This document shows, one piece after another, positions 17,894 to 26,710 of a DNA stretch of 64,000 nt. The position numbers and the translations under genes are program-made. The stretch's first letter is position 1. The number at the start of each line of letters is the position of its first letter. The notes below the pieces were generated by a model. It was given only the letters and a program-made list of their open reading frames with translations. It was not told the DNA's origin and made no database searches. Source of the stretch: CAWBRT01 sp963832365 (GTDB lineage Bacteria > Acidobacteriota > Terriglobia > Terriglobales > Acidobacteriaceae); the NCBI GenBank assembly GCA_963832365.1, contig CAWHUL010000027.1:62001-126000 (forward strand), given 5' to 3'.

Positions 17894-18556
17894 CTACTTT
17901 CCTGCAGAGCTACACTGCGTCGGCGAGAGTAACTTCTTACCGACTTCGTGTAGCCAAGCGACCTGCGCGGTTTCTTCCACCATTTCCGCCACGTGCTCAG
18001 CTTCCAACACATTCTTGCCGACAGCTACAACACCATGTGCAACCAGCAGAAAAGCAGGAAGATTCGGATACTTCTCGAAGACGCTGAGCACTCTTGGCAT
18101 CTCCTCCAGAGGAACGACGGGAGCATCTATGTCGAGAGTCAGCACGGGAGCGCCGAACTTCAACTGCGAGTGATGGGTAAGCATCGGCAAGTCCCTTTTG
18201 GAAAGCGACCATGCGATAGACCATGGCGAGTGGCAATGAACCACTCCGCCAATGGATGGCACATTGCGATAGAGCACGCCATGGAGCAATGCCTCGCGGG
18301 TTGGCTTGCCTTTGCCGGCCACCAACTTGGCGTCGAAATCGGTGACGACAAGATTTTCCTCCGTGCACTCAATGAAGGAGACGCCGCTGGGTTTTACCAA
18401 CATCAGATCCGTGCCCGGAAGGCGGGCGCTAAGGTTGCCGCCGCTGCCGGTTTGAATCCCGCGGCGGTAGGCTCTTGTTGCCGCCTCGATCAGATCCTTC
18501 TTTATGCTTGTCGTCTGCTCGCTCGCAAGCAGATCAGCCATCAATTCTGTCTTCAT
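17894..18556 (-). CDS. Class II aldolase/adducin-family protein (sugar-phosphate aldolase or decarboxylase)
   Basis: 220 residues from the ATG at 18554-18556, which has AAGGG upstream; four earlier codons are also open. It is full length for the fuculose-phosphate-aldolase fold. Motifs: GSGGNLSARLPG and MLVKPSG bind phosphate; PTREALLH, VVHCHSPWS (two zinc His residues) and LLVAHGVVAVG (third zinc His) form the metal site. Relatives include L-fuculose- and L-ribulose-phosphate enzymes and the 3-oxo-tetronate-4-phosphate decarboxylase OtnC. Its start overlaps the end of the Tpi-like gene by 23 bp, so the two are coupled. It is the last gene of the leftward operon. Confidence 0.85.
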   Translation of the reverse strand: MKTELMADLLASEQTTSIKKDLIEAATRAYRRGIQTGSGGNLSARLPGTDLMLVKPSGVSFIECTEENLVVTDFDAKLVAGKGKPTREALLHGVLYRNVPSIGGVVHCHSPWSIAWSLSKRDLPMLTHHSQLKFGAPVLTLDIDAPVVPLEEMPRVLSVFEKYPNLPAFLLVAHGVVAVGKNVLEAEHVAEMVEETAQVAWLHEVGKKLLSPTQCSSAGK

Positions 18557-19358
18557 AGCCCCTTGCACCCTTCTGTATCTTCTGCTGCCAAACCGGCAGC
18601 ACCTGCCGGATCAGCCGGTCGAAAGCTGTGGCCTCCCATGCGGACCGTCCGATAAAGAGGCCGTCCACCGCCGGCTGAGCAATGAACTCGTCCGCGTTCT
18701 GCGCGTTGACGCTTCCACCGTAGAGAATAGGCACTCTGCCGCCCCCATTCGGAAAAAGCTGAACCAGGGTCTCGCGGATCAGCCGGTGTTTTTGCTCGGC
18801 GTAATCGGCAGTGGCGGGAATTCCGTTAACACCAATAGCCCAGACCGGCTCGTATGCTATCCACAATTGCCCGCAGCCTGATCTGTCCAGGCCGCGAAGT
18901 CCGATCTTCAACTGTTGCCGGATGCGTTCGTCTCCTATGTTGAGCTCCTTCTCCTCGGCGGTTTCTCCCACGCACAGCAATGCTGTAAATCCATGGCGGA
19001 TCGCGGAGCTGACCTTCTTATTCTCCTCCAAGTCAGTCTCCCCAAAGACGTGGCGCCGCTCCGAGTGGCCGATTTCAACGATGCGGAGATTGAGCTCCCT
19101 CAGCATGAGAGGCGAAACCTCGCCGGTAAATTGACCCTTCTCCTCCCAATGCATGTTCTGCGCGCCCAGTCTGATCCGGTTCTGATCCACAGCGGCGGAA
19201 GCGCCCGGGAGCGCGGTATAGGAAGGAATGACGAACAGCACCAGTTCATTGGCAACATCGGCAACCAGCCGCTCAAGCTCAGTCAGATACGAAACCGTCT
19301 CGCGGATAGTCTTGTACATCTTCAAGTTGGTGCCGATGTGAAGCTTGCGGCTCATCAT
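18534..19358 (-). CDS. Triosephosphate-isomerase-like protein, probable tetrulose-phosphate isomerase (EryH/LerI type)
   Basis: 274 residues. Catalytic residues of the TIM fold are present: Asn11 and Lys13 in GTNLKMYKT, His98 in EIGHSERR, Glu170 in AYEPVWAIG, with the phosphate loop YGGSVN. The usual GNWKMN start is replaced by GTNLKMY, as expected for paralogues specialised for C4 ketose phosphates (EryH, LerI) rather than glycolytic TpiA. Position in a catabolic operon with an RpiB remnant, an aldolase and, across the island, a DhaK/DhaL kinase supports this. It overlaps the rpiB remnant by ATGA. A second housekeeping tpiA would be expected elsewhere in the genome. Confidence 0.82.
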   Translation of the reverse strand: MMSRKLHIGTNLKMYKTIRETVSYLTELERLVADVANELVLFVIPSYTALPGASAAVDQNRIRLGAQNMHWEEKGQFTGEVSPLMLRELNLRIVEIGHSERRHVFGETDLEENKKVSSAIRHGFTALLCVGETAEEKELNIGDERIRQQLKIGLRGLDRSGCGQLWIAYEPVWAIGVNGIPATADYAEQKHRLIRETLVQLFPNGGGRVPILYGGSVNAQNADEFIAQPAVDGLFIGRSAWEATAFDRLIRQVLPVWQQKIQKGARGYEDRIDG

Positions 19359-19444
19359 GCCTTCGCCGCCCGTGCCTTGGCGTAGTTTTCCTTCAGCTCA
19401 ACTGCAGCATTGTCGCATCCGATAATTATGGGCTTCCTGTCCAT
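19355..19444 (-). pseudogene. rpiB remnant, internally deleted
   Basis: A 29-codon frame from the ATG at 19442-19444 begins MDRKPIIIGCDNAAVELKE, clearly the N-terminus of an RpiB-type isomerase (compare IAIGCDPNAAEMKE of the gene at 9727). It then runs straight into NYAKARAAKA and stops, lacking the catalytic Cys loop and about 120 residues. It still has an upstream GAGA ribosome site and overlaps the next start by ATGA, as the intact gene would have. The intact paralogue at 9727 could supply the activity. Confidence 0.8.
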
Positions 19445-19510
19445 GGCCGTTCTCCAATCTCACCGCTTATGACCCGGGCAAGCGATGCTGCTGCGCTTGT
19501 CGTGGTGTAT

Positions 19511-20791
19511 TCAACTCCAAACTTCCATAGCTTTTTGTAGCTCTGGACAGTCGCTGGCCGCCTCCTGCAAAGGAATGTCTTTGACTGCCGCCTCCACCGC
19601 CCGCAGTATCGCCTTGGCTCCAGCCGCGGCCCCGCCGGGATGCCCCTGTACCGCCCCGCCAACTCCCAGAATCGTGTCGGGACCAAGATCGCGACATATG
19701 GCTGCCACATTGAGAGGCGTAATTCCGCCACCGACGGCAGTGCATACCTGCTTGATGTGAGCCATAGGCAGCCTGTGCGCCTGTACAGTCTGAAGGTATT
19801 CGAGATACGCATGGCCTTCCCGGTCTCCCGGATGCATGATCATCACCGCATCCGCTCCGGCCATTCTTGGCAGTATTCCGAGCATGACGGCGCTGCCGAT
19901 TCCCTGCGTGGGAGAATTCGTAACGCCCACTCCGGCGTAGTGGCCAAGGAAGCAGAGGCTATCGCCAAACTCACATGCCAGTTCTGCCAGCGAGTCAAGA
20001 CCGGCGGTCACGAAGTTCACCATCACCGCCTGCGCGCCACAAGCGAGCGCTACCCGCGCGTTCTCGCGCATCCGGCTGGGCCGGTCGGTAATGTTAACAA
20101 TGTAGACAGGAGAGCGGCCCGTCTCCTCCTCAACTCTCTTTGCCGCGCGCAGATAGGCTGTGACCCTTCCTTCGACTTCGCTTAGGGTAGTATTTCCCAT
20201 CACTTCGTCGTCTTTGATCAAGTCAACGCCGCCCCGGCCGCTTTCGTAGAACAAATCAGCGCCGGTCTCCGGAGAGTAGCCCAAGCACGGCTTGAGCATA
20301 TTCAGGATCAACGGCCGGTCCTTCACACCGGTGAGCCGGCGAAAGCCAGCGATTCCCTGCTTAGGACCACAAAAAGCGCGCAACGCCCCGCCAACGAACT
20401 CCAAATCGATAAGCTTGATTCTGATGGCCGTCGAGACATCGTTGCCGACCAGCCCGACGAGCAGCATCGCCAAGCTGCCGCCAAAATTGTCGATAGGAAA
20501 GGCGATGCGCAGCAGGCTACCTTGAGACTCGGCCGCCGATCCGGCGGCGTCCCCTGCATTTTGCGGAATGGGGTAGCAGCCGACGACCCGTGCCTGATGG
20601 TTTTCGACCATCGAGCGCGTAACGCCCGGCAATGGCAACCACGTGCCTACGGTTTGGCCGGTGGCGAAACCGCCGGCGCGTTTCAAAACATCTTTTTCTG
20701 CCAGACCGAAAGCAATGTAGGTGGCAAGCACGTAGCCGCGTTCACCCAACGATTCCGGCCGGTCGAAAGGCAGATCAAAGTAAGGTAGCAA
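19511..20791 (-). CDS. RuBisCO-like protein (RLP, form IV)
   Basis: 426 residues covering both RuBisCO large-subunit domains. Active-site positions: Lys167 in NMLKPCLGYS (equivalent of RuBisCO K175; the second Lys, K177, is Cys); GGVDLIKDDE with Lys193, Asp195 and Glu196 (the carbamylated Lys and metal ligands, all kept); GHYAG; AVGGG (352-356); and GVGGAVQGHPGG (376-387), the phosphate loops. The loop-6 Lys (GKLEG) is absent (HPGDREG), so no carboxylase. Known RLPs act as enolases, isomerases, or decarboxylases/transcarboxylases of 3-oxo-isoapionate 4-phosphate. Those last ones sit beside RbsABC-type transporters, as here, but their usual DUF1537 kinase is missing. A 3-bp gap separates it from the UPF0261 gene upstream. 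Confidence 0.85.
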   Translation of the reverse strand: MLPYFDLPFDRPESLGERGYVLATYIAFGLAEKDVLKRAGGFATGQTVGTWLPLPGVTRSMVENHQARVVGCYPIPQNAGDAAGSAAESQGSLLRIAFPIDNFGGSLAMLLVGLVGNDVSTAIRIKLIDLEFVGGALRAFCGPKQGIAGFRRLTGVKDRPLILNMLKPCLGYSPETGADLFYESGRGGVDLIKDDEVMGNTTLSEVEGRVTAYLRAAKRVEEETGRSPVYIVNITDRPSRMRENARVALACGAQAVMVNFVTAGLDSLAELACEFGDSLCFLGHYAGVGVTNSPTQGIGSAVMLGILPRMAGADAVMIMHPGDREGHAYLEYLQTVQAHRLPMAHIKQVCTAVGGGITPLNVAAICRDLGPDTILGVGGAVQGHPGGAAAGAKAILRAVEAAVKDIPLQEAASDCPELQKAMEVWS

Positions 20792-20794
20792 GAA

Positions 20795-22087
20795 CTATCT
20801 CCTGTTCGTGTTCTCTCCGGCAGATGCTGTCTTTGCCTCTGCCTGCACGGGGGTTTCTCCGGAGCCATGGGTTCTGCCAGCCAGCAACTGGCGCATGGCT
20901 GCCGCCGCTGCTTCGCTGAATTGCAATTCGTTGATGTTCGAATCGACTTCGACGATCCTGATTACGGGCTTGAGGCGAGTGCGCAACATCTCGATCAATG
21001 CGCCATCCACCTCCGCGTCCCACAATGGTTCGCCGAACGACGCGGCTTGGCGAAAGCCTCGCAGCGGTATCAATACCGTGACCGGTCCGGTGCTGCGGTT
21101 GAGCCGCTCAACGATGATCGAGCCCACGCGGACGATCTCTTCCTTGTGCAGCTTGATATGCGCGAGATTGGCATTGTGCAGGATGTATTTTCGCCGGTCC
21201 ATATCCGCCGGCAATTCGTGCACGCCACAATCTATAAAATCCGCGCCGCCAGGTGCCACTACCTGTGGAATACCAGCCTGGCACGCCGCCTGCAAGCGGT
21301 TGTTCGCGCCAACGGAAAATCCGCAGGCAAACATCTCCGCCACGATCTCGTGCAGGGAGAGGTCGAGCACCGCCTTAATGGTTCCCTGGGCGATCAATTC
21401 TTCCATCGCCCGGCCTCCGGCTCCGGTCGAATGGAAGTTGATAACTTGATAGCCCTCTTTTTTAAGCAGGTTGGCCGCCTGCACCACTCCGTTGGTCACT
21501 CCCATCTCGGTGGCGCCGATGATCAGTTCATCCCCGGTGCGCAGAGGCCCCGCACCTTCGACTGCCATGCCGACGATGGCGGCGACGGCATTGTTGAGAA
21601 TTGTGCTGGTCAGAACGTTGATCCCTTCCAGGTCCGCCACAGAGGGAATCAGCACGATGTCCTTGCTGCCGACGAAAGGTTCGAATGTTCTCTGCCCGCT
21701 AGCCACAGTTGAAACGATGACTTTGGGAACGCCGATGGGCAGAGCTTTCATGGCGGCCGCCGCGATGGTCGTGTTCTGCACGCCTCCGATCGACAGAATC
21801 GCATCGAAGAGTCCACGGCCGTAGAGATCAGTGGCCACGAGAGGCGCTCCCTCGACCATGGCGGCAATGCGCTCGTGTTTCTGACTGTTCGTGATGGTAG
21901 CCCAATCCCGGCCGGCCGCTGCCGCGACCGTCTCGCGTGGCACGTCGGGGGAGATTGCCGGCGCACCTAAGACCCCGACATCGATGATCAGGGTCCGGCA
22001 ACCGAGGCGCTCGATCTTCTCCTTGATAAAGCAGACTTCGGCGCCCTTGGTATCCAGGCTGGCGATGATGGCGATGATCTTATGCAT
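20795..22087 (-). CDS. UPF0261 / Tm-1-like ATP-binding family protein, copy 1
   Basis: 430 residues. The N-terminal half matches the Tm-1-like ATP-binding fold: IIAIIASLDTKGAEVCFIKEKI, IDVGVLGAPAISPDV, ILSIGGVQNTTIAAAAMKALPIGVPKVIVSTVASG, SVADLEGINVLTSTILNNA. The C-terminal half (INFHSTGAGGRAMEELI, APGGADFIDCGV, LIPLRGFRQ) completes the family pattern. The bacterial members have no reaction I can cite with confidence. It is followed after 3 bp by the RLP and preceded by the MBL-fold gene. The last 20 residues are low-complexity. A second copy lies at 28022. Confidence 0.85.
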   Translation of the reverse strand: MHKIIAIIASLDTKGAEVCFIKEKIERLGCRTLIIDVGVLGAPAISPDVPRETVAAAAGRDWATITNSQKHERIAAMVEGAPLVATDLYGRGLFDAILSIGGVQNTTIAAAAMKALPIGVPKVIVSTVASGQRTFEPFVGSKDIVLIPSVADLEGINVLTSTILNNAVAAIVGMAVEGAGPLRTGDELIIGATEMGVTNGVVQAANLLKKEGYQVINFHSTGAGGRAMEELIAQGTIKAVLDLSLHEIVAEMFACGFSVGANNRLQAACQAGIPQVVAPGGADFIDCGVHELPADMDRRKYILHNANLAHIKLHKEEIVRVGSIIVERLNRSTGPVTVLIPLRGFRQAASFGEPLWDAEVDGALIEMLRTRLKPVIRIVEVDSNINELQFSEAAAAAMRQLLAGRTHGSGETPVQAEAKTASAGENTNRR

Positions 22088-22163
22088 GGATCTGGGTCCG
22101 GTCCAGCGCCAGCCGTTTCACGAGAAACGGGAAACGCGCAACGAATATGCAAGCTGCGGCCGG

Positions 22164-22967
22164 TTAGAGCCCCAACACCGGTGTCTTCTTGATGCGCTCC
22201 TCCAACTCCGGTTCGTGGCACGGGAGCATCAGCCGAAGGTCCGAAACCCGCTTCTTCTGCAGCTCAATGCTTTTCCAGCATTCGATTATGTTGGCGAAGC
22301 GCGCTGGCGGTGTGATCGTGTAGTGAATCTGCGGAATCGGATTGAAGTTGGCCATGAGGAAGACGGAGTCGCCGGCGCAGATATAGCGGCCGTCTTTGGT
22401 GTCTACCTCAACCGACTGGTGGCCCGGAGAGTGCCCCGGCGTGGGAAAGACCCGCACGCCCGGAACGATCTCTTCCTCGCCATCCACCACATCGAACTTC
22501 AGCCCCTCGAATGGGCGCCGAATACCCAGGCAGGGATGTTCGTATGACTTGTAATAGAGCGGAATCGGATCGAGTGCAAACTCGTATTCCTTGCGGCTGG
22601 CGATAAACCGTGCTTTGGTGAACTTCTCCATGTAGAAAATGTGGTCCCAGTGCAAATGGGTGAAGATCACCGTGTCAATGTCTTCACACTTGAGCCCTAT
22701 CTTTGCCAGTTGTTCTGGGATCGACATTCCCTCCGGCTGGTACGATCCGCCGTGGTGATACTTGTCAGCTCTCTCGGTCCAGGCCATGCCGGTATCAACC
22801 AGCACCCGCTCCTTCCCGCCCTCTATGAGAAAGACAAATACGGGAAGTGGAACCTTCTGGTCGCTGACATTCTTCAGGTATTCAAGGGTTGAATGATGAA
22901 AGTGATACTGTTTCGGAAAAGTCGGGATATAACCGGTGTTAATCGGCCTGATCGTCAAATTAGCCAT
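22164..22967 (-). CDS. Metallo-beta-lactamase-fold hydrolase, lactonase-like
   Basis: 267 residues. The zinc motif THLHWDH gives His104, His106, Asp108 and His109. Further ligands are His in TPGHSPGH, Asp in ICAGDSV and His in PCHEPE. Overall order and spacing resemble AttM/AhlD-type lactonases. Between a sugar-type ABC importer and the RLP operon, hydrolysis of a sugar-acid lactone is more likely than quorum quenching; this is inference. It lies 76 bp before UPF0261 copy 1 in the same direction. Confidence 0.8.
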   Translation of the reverse strand: MANLTIRPINTGYIPTFPKQYHFHHSTLEYLKNVSDQKVPLPVFVFLIEGGKERVLVDTGMAWTERADKYHHGGSYQPEGMSIPEQLAKIGLKCEDIDTVIFTHLHWDHIFYMEKFTKARFIASRKEYEFALDPIPLYYKSYEHPCLGIRRPFEGLKFDVVDGEEEIVPGVRVFPTPGHSPGHQSVEVDTKDGRYICAGDSVFLMANFNPIPQIHYTITPPARFANIIECWKSIELQKKRVSDLRLMLPCHEPELEERIKKTPVLGL

Positions 22968-23096
22968 GAATTAATAAGTCTCCCATAACCCGCATGATTT
23001 TCATTCTAATGCCACCCTGCAAGAAGCACCCACAAGACAGGGCGAGCAAAGGCGGCCGCTTATAACCAGGGGCAGCCGCCCACTGCTACCCGTGTT

Positions 23097-24080
23097 CTAG
23101 TCCGACCATTTGCGCATAACCATGTCGAAAAAGACCGCAATCAAAATCACCGCCCCTGTGACCAGGGGATGCACCATGGACGACACGCCCATAAGGTTCA
23201 AACCGTTAACCACGAGCGTCAGGATGAGCGCACCAATGACCGTTCCCGAGATGGAGCCTTCGCCACCCATCAGAGAGGTCCCACCCATAACCACGGCCGC
23301 GATCGCTTGCAACATGAATGGCTCTCCCATGCCCTCCTGCGCGGCATCGAGGCGTGCCGTCATTATTATTCCCGCTGTGGCCGCCGTGAAACCGCTGAGG
23401 CTGTAAACCAGAAAAATGGTCTTCGAGACCTTGATTCCCGAATACCGTGCCGCTTCGCGATTGGCGCCAAGGGCGAAGATATCCCGGCCGGAAACCGTGT
23501 TGGCCAAATAAAAATGGAAGCCAACGGCCACCAGCGCGGTGATGATCACGGGGATCGGAATGATCGATATGTAGCCGGAGCCCAGCCAGAGGAAATTCTC
23601 GGGAAGCCCGAAGATAATTTTCCCCTGCATCAGTATCATCGCCACTCCGTTGGCGATCCACATCATTCCATAGGTGGCCACGAATGGAGGCAGTCCAAAA
23701 ACGCGTACCAGGATCCCATTGGCAAATCCAAAAAGAGTGCCGACCGCAAGTCCACAGGCAATGGCGGGAACGATCGGCGTTCCGTTGATGACCAGTTGCG
23801 AACTGAGACAGCCAACCAGGGCCATCACTCCGCCCACCGACAGGTCGATTCCGGCGGTGAGGATCACTGCTGTCATTCCCAGGGCCACCACGATCAGGAT
23901 GGTCGACTGCCGCAGCACACTGATGATGTTCTTCAGGGTGAAAAAGTTCTCGTTTAGAAAGGAAAGGGCAATGCACAGGGCCAGCAGTCCGAGTGGCCGC
24001 AGGGCCGGCCCAAGATAACGCTTCCAGGCGATGCCTTCCCGCTTTTCCGCAACCGCCGTTATTTCAGCTACCGGACTCAT
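23097..24080 (-). CDS. RbsC-type sugar ABC permease, transporter 1
   Basis: 327 residues from the ATG at 24078-24080 (MSPVAEITAV), one base after the stop of the other permease. It has the CUT2 permease signature VVALGMTAVILTAGIDLSVGGVMAL, LPPFVATYGMMWIANG, GRDIFALGANREAARYSGI, and AVVMGGTSLMGGEGSISGTVIGALI, with about ten membrane helices. Carrying two different permeases makes the channel probably a heterodimer, whereas RbsC is usually a homodimer. Upstream in the operon are the second permease, the ATPase and the binding protein. Confidence 0.9.
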   Translation of the reverse strand: MSPVAEITAVAEKREGIAWKRYLGPALRPLGLLALCIALSFLNENFFTLKNIISVLRQSTILIVVALGMTAVILTAGIDLSVGGVMALVGCLSSQLVINGTPIVPAIACGLAVGTLFGFANGILVRVFGLPPFVATYGMMWIANGVAMILMQGKIIFGLPENFLWLGSGYISIIPIPVIITALVAVGFHFYLANTVSGRDIFALGANREAARYSGIKVSKTIFLVYSLSGFTAATAGIIMTARLDAAQEGMGEPFMLQAIAAVVMGGTSLMGGEGSISGTVIGALILTLVVNGLNLMGVSSMVHPLVTGAVILIAVFFDMVMRKWSD

Positions 24081-24081
24081 C

Positions 24082-25041
24082 TCACCGGCTCTCCTCTGCC
24101 CCGGACAGTCGTCGGAACGAAATATCAAATATGATGGCGCCCAACACCACCGCCCCAATCAAAGCGAACTGGAACATGTTCGGCACGCCTGCGACGTTCA
24201 GACCGTTGCGCAAAACGGCGATCAACGCGACGCCGAGGATCGTATAGCCGACACCCCCCTTGCCCTCTTCGAACGAAGTTCCGCCGATGATGGTGGCGGC
24301 AATGGCATCGAAATCCCACCCCACTCCGGCGCTGATGTGCCCGGAAGCGGTGCGGGCGGCGACCAGAATGCCTGCGATCCCGGCCAGCAATCCAGCGGCC
24401 GAATAGGTCGCGATCATGGCCGAGGTGATGCTGGCGCCGCTGAGCCGAAGCGCTTCCGGATTCCCACCGAGCGCGTAAATGTTGCGGCCGAAGGCAGTGA
24501 ATCGCATTGCAACCCAACCAATCGCGAACGCCGCCAGAGCGATCAGAATGGGCATGCGAACCCCGAGCAACACCCCGTTGGCGATGAAGTCCAACAGATC
24601 ATCGCGCACGGGAATGGAAACGCCGCCGGTAAACACCAGACCAACGCCGGTAAGGACGCTCGCCATACCCAGGGTAGCGATGAATGGCGGCAGATTGAGG
24701 ACGGCGACCAGTACCCCGTTTACCAGACCGCATACCGTGGCAAGAATGATGCCGCCCACCATGGCTTCCCAGACCGGCCAGCCCCGCTGCACGAGCAGAG
24801 AGAATCCGACTCCGGCAAAACCCAGTACGATGCCGCAAGAGAGATCAATGCCCTCGGTCAGGATCACCATGGTGGCGCCAACCGCTAACACCAGCAAAGG
24901 CGCGGCCTGGCACCCGATGTTGACCAGGTTGCCGAAAGAAAAGAAACCGGGGGCAAAATAGCTGTACAGAATGCATAACGCCAGAATGATCCAGACGACC
25001 GGCGGGACAGCGATGAACTTGTGGCGAAGCGAAGGTTTCAT
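24082..25041 (-). CDS. RbsC-type sugar ABC permease, transporter 1, second subunit
   Basis: 319 residues, about ten membrane helices. Signature: LLVLAVGATMVILTEGIDLSCGIVLGFAG, LPPFIATLGMASVLTG, GRNIYALGGNPEALRLSGA, and DAIAATIIGGTSFEEGKGGVGYTILG. It overlaps the ATPase stop by four bases (25038-25041) and abuts the other permease by one base, so the three membrane-complex genes are tightly coupled. Confidence 0.9.
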   Translation of the reverse strand: MKPSLRHKFIAVPPVVWIILALCILYSYFAPGFFSFGNLVNIGCQAAPLLVLAVGATMVILTEGIDLSCGIVLGFAGVGFSLLVQRGWPVWEAMVGGIILATVCGLVNGVLVAVLNLPPFIATLGMASVLTGVGLVFTGGVSIPVRDDLLDFIANGVLLGVRMPILIALAAFAIGWVAMRFTAFGRNIYALGGNPEALRLSGASITSAMIATYSAAGLLAGIAGILVAARTASGHISAGVGWDFDAIAATIIGGTSFEEGKGGVGYTILGVALIAVLRNGLNVAGVPNMFQFALIGAVVLGAIIFDISFRRLSGAEESR

Positions 25042-26609
25042 ACGGCACCGCCTGTTCCGGCCGCTTTCGTTTCGCCGGGGCTCGCGACAGAGGCCGATGT
25101 TGCCTCCGTTGCGGCAGATACGCCCAACATCACTGAAGCGATTTGGTCCTGGGTGGCCTCGTCATGGCTGAACTTCCCCCTGATCTCGCCGTGGTACATC
25201 ACGTACACCACATCACTCATCCCCAGGATTTCCGGCAAATCGGACGAAATCATGAGGACGGCTTTGCCCTTCTGTACGAGGTTGTCCATCAAGGAGTGGA
25301 TCTCCACCTTTGCGCCTATGTCGATGCCGCGCGTCGGCTCGTCGAAGATTAAAAGCTCCGATTCCGTATCCAGCCATTTCGCCAACACCACTTTTTGCTG
25401 GTTGCCTCCGCTCAGGAAGCGCACCTTGCGAGTCACGGAAGGCGTGACAATGCGCAGCTCCTTTACAAATCGGTCGGCCACGCGCTTTACCTTAGTGTCG
25501 CTGACCAGGAAATGCGGAAAGTGAAGCCTGAGACTTGCCATCACCACGTTCCAGGCCAGGGAAAACTTCATGGTCAGGCCAAACAACTTGCGGTCCTCTG
25601 GGATGAGGCCGACACCCCGGCGCACCATTTCCGCCGGCGAACGGGGAGTTACCTTCTTGCCGAAGAGGATGACTTCGCCACTCTCGATCTGGCGTATGCC
25701 GAAGACCGCCTGCGCCACTTCCGTGCGGCCCGAACCTACCAGTCCGGCGATTCCCACGATCTCGCCCTTGCGCACCACCAGGTCGACGTTCTTGGGACCA
25801 CCCTTGATGGAGAGCTTCTTCAGGCGCAGCACTTCCTCACCGGCGGTCTGGTAATGGCGGGGATACATCTGCGAAATGTTGCGCCCCACCATGATGTGGA
25901 CCAACTCGTCGTTGCTGAAGTCCTTCATCAGTCCGGAGGCGGCATGCTTGCCGTCGCGCAGGACGGTAACCCGGTCGCCAATCTCTCGAATTTCCTGCAG
26001 GCGGTGGGAGATAAAGATGATCGCCACGCCCTGCTGCCGCAGCTCCTTTATGCGCCTGAACAGGCACTGCACCTCAGGTTCGGTCAGAACAGCGGTGGGC
26101 TCGTCAAGAATAAGAATGCGGGGGTTCGCCGCCAGCACCTTGCACAATTCCACCATCTGCTGAATGGCGGTGCCGAACTGTTTCAGCGGCTGCCGGGTAT
26201 TGATGTGAACATCCAGCGACTCCAGCAGTCGGCGGCTTTCCTGATGCATGCGGCGGTGGTTGATAACCACTTTCCAATAGCGCGGCTCGCGGTTGAGGAA
26301 GATGTTCTGTGCCACATTCAGCCACGGCACCAGCATGAACTCCTGGTGGACTCCGCCAATGCCGTGCCGGAGCGCTTCCAGCGGGCGCCTGATACTGATT
26401 GGCTTGCCATGCAGCAACAGTTCTCCGCTGTCGTGCGTGTAAGCCCCCATCAGAATCTTGCCCAGTGTGCTCTTGCCCGCCCCGTTCTCGCCGATCAGTA
26501 CGTGTACTTCGCCCGGGTAGACGTCGAAATCAACATTATCCAGGGCGCGAACCCCGGGAAAGTCTTTCGAAATTCCCCGGGTTTGAAGAATTGGCGCCTC
26601 TTCCAACAT
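25038..26609 (-). CDS. RbsA-type double ATP-binding protein, transporter 1
   Basis: 523 residues with two ABC domains, as in ribose and galactose importers. Domain 1 has Walker A GENGAGKST (40-48), a degenerate signature (FGTAIQQM) and Walker B ILILDEPT followed by SHRLQEI. Domain 2 has the typical substituted Walker A GLVGSGRTEVAQ, the signature LSGGNQQKVVLAKWL and Walker B LLIFDEPTRGID. Only the first site is expected to hydrolyse ATP efficiently in this class. It lies between the binding protein (101-bp gap) and the permeases (4-bp overlap). Confidence 0.92.
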   Translation of the reverse strand: MLEEAPILQTRGISKDFPGVRALDNVDFDVYPGEVHVLIGENGAGKSTLGKILMGAYTHDSGELLLHGKPISIRRPLEALRHGIGGVHQEFMLVPWLNVAQNIFLNREPRYWKVVINHRRMHQESRRLLESLDVHINTRQPLKQFGTAIQQMVELCKVLAANPRILILDEPTAVLTEPEVQCLFRRIKELRQQGVAIIFISHRLQEIREIGDRVTVLRDGKHAASGLMKDFSNDELVHIMVGRNISQMYPRHYQTAGEEVLRLKKLSIKGGPKNVDLVVRKGEIVGIAGLVGSGRTEVAQAVFGIRQIESGEVILFGKKVTPRSPAEMVRRGVGLIPEDRKLFGLTMKFSLAWNVVMASLRLHFPHFLVSDTKVKRVADRFVKELRIVTPSVTRKVRFLSGGNQQKVVLAKWLDTESELLIFDEPTRGIDIGAKVEIHSLMDNLVQKGKAVLMISSDLPEILGMSDVVYVMYHGEIRGKFSHDEATQDQIASVMLGVSAATEATSASVASPGETKAAGTGGAV

Positions 26610-26710
26610 ATTCCCTCAAACAAATGCGAAAACGATTGCGCCTTAAACCCTGGCAAATGCACAGGAGCATTTGCCAGGGCCAACGGCGAAGCCTCGCGGC
26701 TGTCTGCACT

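Noticed and set aside
19511..20791. A true RuBisCO large subunit (carbon fixation)
   Set aside because: Loop-6 Lys and the second Lys of KPK are absent and there is no small subunit, phosphoribulokinase or carboxysome gene nearby.
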